A stretch of DNA of 41,068 nt from an uncultured Thermoleophilia bacterium (GTDB taxonomy: Bacteria > Actinomycetota > Thermoleophilia > UBA2241). Below the pieces are notes generated by a model, which saw only the letters and a program-made list of their open reading frames with translations, was not told the DNA's origin and did no database searches. The stretch lies in NCBI GenBank assembly GCA_903862845.1, contig CAIOZS010000271.1, forward strand, positions 1 to 41,068, read 5' to 3'. A program made the translations under genes and the position numbers. This document shows, piece by piece, positions 36,901 through 41,068 of the stretch (the first letter of the stretch is position 1; every line of letters begins with the position of its first letter).

Positions 36901-37056
36901 GCGCTGCGCAGGGGCAGGGGGCGCTCAGGGGGGCGCTCGCCACGCTCGCTCCGTTCGGCAAGCAGGCCGCTGCTCGCCCGGGGTGACAAAGCCACCCCTA
37001 CCTCGCAGCGGCCGCCTCACGAGCCTCCCTCGCATCCCCCTGCCCCTGCTCCGCTC
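36901..37056. repeat. Left copy of a ~140-155 bp inverted repeat bounding the cassette region
   Basis: This segment matches the reverse complement of 39151-39287 almost throughout. Shared blocks include GGGGGGCGCTC, GGCAAGCAGGCCGCTGCTCG, CCTACCTCGCAGCGGCCGCC followed by TCACGAGCC, and CTCCGCTC at the inner end. The left copy has an extra 18 bp after GGCGCTC (36939-36956). Both copies hold a hairpin (GGGGTG...CCACCCC). No coding function is evident, and no target-site duplication is visible beyond the repeats. It could be a terminal inverted repeat of a mobile unit or a dispersed intergenic element present twice. Confidence 0.85.
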
Positions 37057-37085
37057 CGGAGTGGCCGGCTCAGCCGGGATTGCGA

Positions 37086-37146
37086 GACTCAGTGGCTATG
37101 CCTTGCCGCGACGCTCTGGCGAGGCAGGTTGATCCCTTTGTTAGTC
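37086..37146 (-). repeat. attC-like recombination site C (distal end degenerate)
   Basis: Read on the minus strand, it starts with core GACTAAC (fits RYYYAAC), then ATCAACCTGCC (the same inner box as sites A and B), a hairpin GCCTCGCC/GGCAAGGC around a 10-nt loop, and ends in CTGAGTC, which mirrors GACT but breaks the GTTRRRY core at two positions. The stop codon of the HEPN frame lies inside the GACTAAC core. This is the last site of the array in gene direction. Confidence 0.6.
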
Positions 37147-37487
37147 CGCCCGGCGAAGCTCATCGATCAGTGCGCTGCGTTCCTCGCGCAGGATTGGCGC
37201 GTCGCGGTCCGCGATTGCCCACACCGTATCGTCAATGATCGCCGGACAGTCGTGCACGAGCTGATTGCGGAAGCCCACGATCTTGCGTCCGTGCGAGATT
37301 CGTGCGGCGAGCTCGGGGTCGATCCGTGAGATGGAATTGACGGCCTCGCCGATGATGGTGAGCTCACGCTCGACCGCCGGGCGGGGTTGTGCGGTTGGCG
37401 GCATATGTCGCGATGTCCACACCTCGAAGCGTGACGGCGACCGCGTCGCACGCTTCGACGATGTCGTTGAGATAGGCGAGTACGCTG
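37141..37487 (-). pseudogene. HEPN-domain (HepT-like) toxin gene, frameshifted
   Basis: Two frames together spell a HEPN/DUF86 protein. The first reads VLAYLNDIVEACDAV, then VTLRGVDIATYAANRTT. The second reads RPAVERELTIIGEAVN and GFRNQLVHDCPAI, ending at 37141. They join if one C is removed from the run of four at 37383-37386 (GGGG on the plus strand). The RNase motif R-x4-H (RNQLVH) is present, but the Tyr of the usual RX4HXY is Cys (HDC). No start codon is visible at the N-terminus, where the MNT frame runs straight in. As written, a 93-residue C-terminal fragment (37141-37422) is the only stand-alone frame. A real pseudogene and a base-call error in the homopolymer are both possible. Confidence 0.75.
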
Positions 37488-37793
37488 CGCGGCGTACAGC
37501 AACTGCTTCGACTGCTCGATATCCGCGAGGATGTAGGGGTTCTTGATGGCGCCGACCATCACGAGGTCAACCGGTTCGCCGAGGAGATCGCGCAGCTCGT
37601 CGAGCATGTCGAAGTAGGCGTCAGCGAGCGAATAGGGGTTACGCGACCCGAACTCGACGAGGAGATCGACGTCGCTCCTGCCCGGCTCGTAGTCCTCGCG
37701 CAGCACGGAGCCGAAGACATCCATCCGGATGACTCCGTACTTGCGGCACAGGGCAACTATCGCCTCGCGTTTGTTCTCGATTGCCGCGACCAT
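37488..37793 (-). CDS. MNT-type nucleotidyltransferase antitoxin (MntA-like), natural stop lost
   Basis: The first 102 residues form a minimal nucleotidyltransferase: G28-S29 ... S40-D41-V-D43 (GSVLREDYEPGRSDVDLLVEF region) and the third acidic residue in PVDLVMV (D76). In MntA-HepT systems this enzyme neutralises the HEPN RNase by AMPylating it. ATG 37793 has GGAGGT 5 nt upstream. The family-typical end (QLLYAA) is not followed by a stop; the frame runs on to 37167 through out-of-frame HEPN sequence, giving a 208-residue readthrough product. The pair occupies one cassette, consistent with the toxin-antitoxin genes often found in integron arrays. Confidence 0.8.
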
Positions 37794-37845
37794 GAGGAAC
37801 CTCCACGCGCGACCCTACCCGCGATCAGGCCACGGTGCCACGCTG

Positions 37846-37864
37846 CGAACCGAACTGCGGTTCG
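37846..37864. repeat. Small hairpin upstream of the MNT gene
   Basis: CGAACCG-AACTG-CGGTTCG forms a 7-bp perfect stem with a 5-nt loop between attC site A and the MNT start. The role is unknown. Confidence 0.4.
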
Positions 37865-37873
37865 ATCTCGTCG

Positions 37874-37964
37874 GACCAGTGTACCGCGCGTAACCTGCGA
37901 GCGGTCTGGCCCCCAGTATCCACCCCCAGACCTGCTGCGAGTCAGGTTGACGCGCCTGTTGGGC
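37874..37964 (-). repeat. attC-like recombination site A (91 bp)
   Basis: On the minus strand it starts GCCCAAC (fits RYYYAAC), then GCGCGTCAACCTG as the left inner box. A strong hairpin follows (GGTCTGG/CCAGACC), then the right inner box CAGGTTACGCGC. The outer right core is degenerate, ACTGGTC instead of GTTRRRY. The left inner box has one extra C relative to the complement of the right box, as in genuine attC sites. It lies 27 bp after the stop of the 62-residue gene and before the MNT gene. Confidence 0.75.
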
Positions 37965-37991
37965 GCACGCGACGTGGTTCCGGTGACGCTG

Positions 37992-38180
37992 TCAACCCTC
38001 AGCGGACGGCCGCGAGGCCTCTTCGTGTTTGGCAACGGCTGCACCCTCGAGGCGCGCCAGGCGCTGATCGATGGACGAGAGTGCTGTAATGATCTCGTTC
38101 ATACCTTTGCGCATGCCATAGAACACGGCACCCAGGTAGACCGCCAGCGTGCCGAGCAAGATCCAGGTGACCACGTCCAC
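37992..38180 (-). CDS. Small cassette-encoded single-pass membrane protein, unknown function
   Basis: The 62-residue product starts with a hydrophobic segment (VTWILLGTLAVYLGAVFYGM, about residues 4-23), followed by a short amphipathic/coiled-coil helix (MNEIITALSSIDQRLARLEG) and a charged tail. GTG 38180 is preferred over the ATG at 38222: AAGGAGG lies 7 nt upstream of the GTG, while the upstream start would fall inside an attC site. The gene fills one cassette between attC sites A and B. I do not recognise a family; small membrane peptides of this kind are common in integron cassettes. Confidence 0.7.
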   Translation of the reverse strand: MDVVTWILLGTLAVYLGAVFYGMRKGMNEIITALSSIDQRLARLEGAAVAKHEEASRPSAEG

Positions 38181-38204
38181 TGGCGTTCCTCCTTGATTCG
38201 TTGC

Positions 38205-38294
38205 GCCCAACGCACCGCGCATAACCTGCGGGGGCTACGGCTCGAGGTTACTACAGAAGCCGTTGGGCGCGTCAGGTTGATGCGCTTGTTAGAC
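38205..38294 (-). repeat. attC recombination site B (90 bp, best preserved)
   Basis: On the minus strand it runs from GTCTAAC (38294-38288) to GTTGGGC (38211-38205), both perfect to the RYYYAAC and GTTRRRY consensus. Inner boxes GCGCATCAACCTG and CAGGTTATGCGC are complementary with one extra C on the left, the expected unpaired base that sets attC polarity. A central stem ACGGCT/AGCCGT is present. The VOC gene's TAA stop is embedded in the GTCTAAC core, as in typical integron cassettes. Polarity agrees with the minus-strand genes. Confidence 0.88.
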
Positions 38295-38678
38295 CGCTGG
38301 CTGGACCAGATGGATGAGGTTCCCGCAGGTGTCTTCGAAGATGACGCCGGTGATGGGGCCCATGGCCACTGGCTCTCCCCGGAACGTGACGCCAGCCGAC
38401 TTGAGGCGCTCGAACTCGCCGCCGATGTCGCTCGTGATGAACGCCGTTGCCGGGATACCCGCGTCGAACAACGCCTTCTGATAGGCCTGCGCCGGCGCGA
38501 ACCCCATCGGTTCCAGCACGAGTTCCGCGCCGTCCACGCCGTCTGGCGAGGTCACTGTGAGCCATCGAGACTCGCCAACCGGAAGATCCGCCATCTTCGT
38601 GAATCCCAGAACATCCGTGTAGAACTGAAGCGCGCGCTCTTGGTCCTTGACCATGACGCTGACGAACTTGATCTGCAT
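38289..38678 (-). CDS. VOC-superfamily (glyoxalase/bleomycin-resistance-like) protein
   Basis: This 129-residue protein has two beta-alpha-beta-beta-beta modules. MQIKFVSVMVKDQERALQFYTDVLGF is a classic VOC start, ELVLEP supplies a metal-type Glu (about residue 56) and GNLIHLVQP ends the domain with His123. The usual first metal His in the opening strand is replaced (VSVMVKD), so the metal site may be incomplete. ATG 38678 has GGAGG 6 nt upstream. Its TAA lies in the core of attC site B, so gene plus site form one cassette. VOC proteins are frequent cassette cargo and include drug-binding and glutathione-transfer types; the substrate here is unknown. Confidence 0.88.
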   Translation of the reverse strand: MQIKFVSVMVKDQERALQFYTDVLGFTKMADLPVGESRWLTVTSPDGVDGAELVLEPMGFAPAQAYQKALFDAGIPATAFITSDIGGEFERLKSAGVTFRGEPVAMGPITGVIFEDTCGNLIHLVQPAV

Positions 38679-38701
38679 GACGACCTCCGCGGTCTTCGTC
38701 G

Positions 38702-38777
38702 TTCTAACAATGAGTATGCAGCGTGCGTATCACTGGGACAGCAACCTACGTTCTTCTGCGTAGTGAGTCCATTGGGC
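38702..38777 (-). repeat. attC-like site D (76 bp, divergent)
   Basis: On the minus strand it goes from GCCCAAT to GTTAGAA, each one base off the RYYYAAC/GTTRRRY cores. An imperfect inner pairing, CACTACGCAG with CTGCATACT, lies inside. It lies 24 bp upstream of the VOC start, where the preceding cassette's site (or an attI) would be expected. It lacks the ATCAACCTG box shared by A, B and C, so it is either a different attC type or an attI-like junction. Confidence 0.5.
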
Positions 38778-39150
38778 GCGCGGGTGGGGCATATGCGGAC
38801 TGCGTACTGGATGGAATCGACGCCAGTTGTGGGACGCCGATCGGTCGCCCAAGGCGCTGGCATGACCACCCAGGATGTGCCGACTGGGATTCCGAGCCCG
38901 ACTCGCACTTCATCCAGCGTCGGGGCAGCGCGTGGGGATGCAAGGCACGTCGGCGACTGCGAGGGCCTTGGTTTGCGGCGCGTCTTCGTGCGCGAAGGCT
39001 CGGCGTTGCTCAATGTCAGGGAATCCATCGGCTCGGAGGGCCGGCGCGGCCGGGGCGGCGCCGCAGGCGCTCCGCCCCGGTGGCACGTACAGGGACAGGC
39101 CGCAGAAGGTCAGACGGCGGCGATCCGTGCGCCCGGCGCTTTGGACGCGC
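38778..39150. other. Unassigned stretch between the array and the right inverted repeat
   Basis: I find no convincing gene, RNA or repeat in these 373 bp. Several frames are open on both strands, but none has a family motif, a good SD or balanced composition; a 65-codon minus frame (38746-38943) ends inside site D. The stretch is on the 5' side of the array in gene direction, where an integron platform (attI, promoter, integrase) would sit, but no integrase fragment is visible. Confidence 0.5.
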
Positions 39151-39287
39151 GAGCGGAGCTGGGGAAGGGGATGCGAAGGGGGGCTCGTGAGGCGGCCGCT
39201 GCGAGGTAGGGGTGGCTCTACCACCCCGTGCGAGCAGCGGCCTGCTTGCCGAGCGCCCCCCTGAGCGCCCCTTCCCCAGCGCAGCGC
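39151..39287. repeat. Right copy of the inverted repeat bounding the cassette region
   Basis: This 137-bp copy is inverted relative to 36901-37056. It contains the perfect hairpin GGGGTGGCTCTACCACCCC. The left copy's 18-bp insertion is missing. Beyond the two copies the flanking sequence is unrelated. Coding is not evident. See the left copy for shared blocks. Confidence 0.85.
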
Positions 39288-39330
39288 GACGATGACGGCG
39301 GCGCGGTCGACCGCCCTCGCCGCCGTCTGA

Positions 39331-39336
39331 TAGGCT
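39331..39336 (+). promoter_or_regulatory. Candidate -10 for the hydrolase-hisS operon
   Basis: TAGGCT (within GATAGGCT) lies 33 bp before the hydrolase ATG, the same word as upstream of gap. TCGACC about 18 bp earlier is a weak -35. Confidence 0.35.
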
Positions 39337-39369
39337 CAGCGCCGAACGCCGACCGTCCGAGGTATCACC

Positions 39370-40020
39370 ATGGCTGATCCGCTCGAAGTCTTCGCGCTCC
39401 CGCTCGGCCCGCTGCAAGCCAACTGCTTCGTCGTCGTGCAGGGCCAGACCGGCCTCGTCATCGACCCCGGCGACGAAGCCGGCGTCATCATCTCGGCCTT
39501 CACCGAGCTCGGCTTCGCCCCGGCCGCGGTGCTCGTGACGCACGGCCACTTCGACCATTTCGGCGGCGTCGCACCGCTGGCGCGGCACTTCCAGATTCCC
39601 GTGTACATCGGCGCCCTCGACGCCTCGCAGATGGCCGATGGCGGCTTCGGCGCCATGGCCGGCTTCGATATCGAGCCGGTGGCCGACGCCGTCACGATCA
39701 GCGGCGAGCAGACGCTGGCGCTGCCCATCGAGGTGCTCGCCGTCCCCACGCCGGGCCACTCGCGCGGTGCCTACACCTTCGCCCTCGGCGAGACGCATCT
39801 CTTTGTCGGCGACCTCATCTTCCAGGGCAGCGTGGGGCGCACCGACCTGCCCGGCGGCGATATGGACGCGCTGCTCAATTCCATCGCCGGGCTCGTGCGG
39901 CGCTTCCCGCCCGACGCGGCCGTGCACTGCGGCCACGGCCCCGATACTTCCCTGGGCCGGGAGCTGGCGCTCAATCCGTTTCTCACGCCGCTCCGCTACG
40001 ACCCCGAACACCGCTGGTGA
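39370..40020 (+). CDS. Metallo-beta-lactamase-fold hydrolase (glyoxalase II-like)
   Basis: This 216-residue hydrolase has the zinc motif THGHFDH (H58-x-H60-x-D62-H63), further ligands in PTPGHSRG (His) and FVGDLIFQGSVGRTDLPGGD (Asp), and a final His in VHCGHGPDT. The short family (about 210 residues) found beside relA/hisS in many Gram-positives is annotated as MBL-fold or glyoxalase II-like, without the long C-terminal domain of true glyoxalase II. GAGG precedes ATG 39370. Its TGA overlaps the GTG of hisS, so the two genes are translationally coupled. Confidence 0.93.
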   Translation: MADPLEVFALPLGPLQANCFVVVQGQTGLVIDPGDEAGVIISAFTELGFAPAAVLVTHGHFDHFGGVAPLARHFQIPVYIGALDASQMADGGFGAMAGFDIEPVADAVTISGEQTLALPIEVLAVPTPGHSRGAYTFALGETHLFVGDLIFQGSVGRTDLPGGDMDALLNSIAGLVRRFPPDAAVHCGHGPDTSLGRELALNPFLTPLRYDPEHRW

Positions 40021-41068
40021 GCGCGTCCCGTGCCCCCAAGGGCACCTACGACCTGCTCCCCGACGAGGCCGCGCGGCGCGACGCCATGATTTCCACGGCG
40101 GCGCGCCTCTTCGCGACCTATGGCTACCGGCACATGGTCACGCCCGAGTTCGAGGAGACCGGGCTCTTCGAGCGCGGCGTGGGTGAGGCCACCGACATCG
40201 TGCGCAAGGAGATGTACACCTTTGCCGACAAGGGCGAGCGTTCGCTGACCCTGCGCCCCGAGGGCACGGCGCCCATCTGCCGCGCCTATGTGGAGCACGG
40301 CCTGCACAAGTGGCCGCAACCAGTGAAGGTCTGGTACTACTGCCCGATGTTCCGCTACGAGCGGCCGCAGGCCGGGCGCTTCCGCGAGCACTACCAGTTC
40401 GGCGTCGAAGCCATCGGCTCGGGCGCCCCCGCCGTCGACGCCGAGGTCATCGCCCTGCTCGCCGCGCTTTTTGTCGAGCTCGGCGTCGAGGGCGTGACGC
40501 TCAACATGAACAGCATGGGCGACTCCGCCTGCCGCCCGGCCTACGTCGACAAGCTGCGCGGCTACCTGCGCGAACGCGAGAGCGAGCTCTGCGGCGACTG
40601 CCTCGAGCGCCTCGACCTCAATCCGCTGCGCACCTTTGACTGCAAGGTCGAGAGCTGCCGCGCCGTGCTCGACGAGGCGCCGCGCATCACCGGCCACCTG
40701 TGCCCGGAGTGCCGGGAGCACTTCGAGACGGTCCTTGAGCTGGTGAGGCTCGCGGGGCTGGAGCCGAACCTCGACTTTCGCCTGGTACGCGGCCTCGATT
40801 ACTACACGCGCACCACCTTCGAATTCAACTCCGACCGCCTCGGCGCGCAGAGCGGCGTCGGCGGCGGCGGTCGCTACGACGGTCTCATCGAGCAGATCGG
40901 CGGCGCCCCCACGCCGGGCGTGGGCTGGGGCAGCGGCCTCGAGCGCATCGCCCTGGCGATGCGCGATCAGCCGCTGCCGTCCGGCGCGCCCGACGTCTAT
41001 ATCATCACGTTCAGCGACGCTGCCCGTGGCACCGCCTTCGGCGTCGCCCAGGAGCTGCGGGGGGCCGG
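40017..41068 (+). CDS. hisS: Histidyl-tRNA synthetase (3' truncated by window edge)
   Basis: This class II synthetase attaches histidine to tRNA-His. The 350 visible codons start at GTG 40017, overlapping the hydrolase stop (GTGA), and read APKGTYDLLPDEAARRDAM, LTLRPEGTAPICRAYVEHGL, motif 2 MFRYERPQAGRFREHYQFG, the histidine-binding LVRGLDYYTRTTFEF and motif 3 GWGSGLERIALAM. The anticodon-binding domain begins (DVYIITFSD) just before the window ends. The frame is uninterrupted. Its placement after the MBL gene matches the conserved relA-MBL-hisS-aspS order, apart from the cassette insertion. Confidence 0.96.
   Translation, partial: MSASRAPKGTYDLLPDEAARRDAMISTAARLFATYGYRHMVTPEFEETGLFERGVGEATDIVRKEMYTFADKGERSLTLRPEGTAPICRAYVEHGLHKWPQPVKVWYYCPMFRYERPQAGRFREHYQFGVEAIGSGAPAVDAEVIALLAALFVELGVEGVTLNMNSMGDSACRPAYVDKLRGYLRERESELCGDCLERLDLNPLRTFDCKVESCRAVLDEAPRITGHLCPECREHFETVLELVRLAGLEPNLDFRLVRGLDYYTRTTFEFNSDRLGAQSGVGGGGRYDGLIEQIGGAPTPGVGWGSGLERIALAMRDQPLPSGAPDVYIITFSDAARGTAFGVAQELRGA

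Noticed and set aside
36886-37329. Plus-strand frame over the left inverted repeat sharing PLLARG...ATPTSQRPPHEPP with a frame over the right copy
   Set aside because: The peptide similarity comes only from the DNA repeat; the frames differ in extent, lack SDs and read into antisense of HEPN and the hydrolase gene.
37947-39209. 420-codon plus-strand frame across the cassette array
   Set aside because: It runs antisense through two attC sites and the VOC gene and shows no recognisable domain; the minus-strand genes have SDs and family matches.

Overview
This window is high-GC bacterial chromosome and most likely comes from a deep-branching actinobacterium (Coriobacteriia- or Thermoleophilia-like). 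Three conserved gene blocks support this: uvrC-rapZ-yvcK-whiA, gap-pgk-tpiA-gpmI-secG, and recJ-relA ... metallo-hydrolase-hisS. WhiA, GTG starts and GC-rich codons agree. The lineage below phylum is inference. A tungsten-type aldehyde oxidoreductase operon suggests an anaerobe or facultative anaerobe.

Layout. 1-86: 3' end of a probable HD-GYP protein. 239-3085: uvrA. 3113-8098 (minus strand): a shikimate-dehydrogenase-like gene, then a MoaD-like protein, a four-cluster ferredoxin, an aldehyde:ferredoxin oxidoreductase and an FAD/NAD(P)H reductase. The last four form an AorABC-like operon. A decayed uvrA-like scrap lies between the MoaD-like gene and aroE. 8290-13724: uvrC, an O6-alkylguanine transferase, rapZ, a membrane-anchored yvcK and whiA, tightly packed. 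13756-24279: central carbon metabolism, with an atypical long GAPDH-like gene divergent from a 1394-residue PPDK-like protein of unusual architecture, then gap-pgk-tpiA-gpmI and secG. 24453-30310: an oligopeptide/dipeptide ABC importer, with a strong hairpin between the binding-protein gene and the permease genes. 30372-36868: a PrsA/SurA-like lipoprotein, a LapA-like membrane protein, recJ and relA/spoT. 39370-41068: a metallo-beta-lactamase-fold hydrolase and hisS, which runs off the window.

The most unusual stretch is 36.9-39.3 kb, between relA and the hydrolase-hisS pair. It holds three small minus-strand gene units: an MNT/HEPN toxin-antitoxin remnant, a 62-residue membrane peptide and a VOC/glyoxalase protein. 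They are separated and bounded by four imperfect palindromes with integron attC architecture (RYYYAAC ... GTTRRRY outer cores; inner boxes with one extra base on the expected side; gene stop codons inside the core). No integrase is visible, so this is a CALIN (cluster of attC sites lacking an integrase). The array is enclosed by a pair of roughly 140-155 bp inverted repeats, one on each side. An inverted-repeat-bounded, integrase-less cassette array in an actinobacterial chromosome is the best candidate here for something undescribed.

Several genes (uvrC, oppB, the PrsA-like gene) have a TANNNT -10 hexamer ending only 6-7 nt before the start codon and no Shine-Dalgarno sequence, which points to leaderless transcription beside conventional SD-led operon genes.
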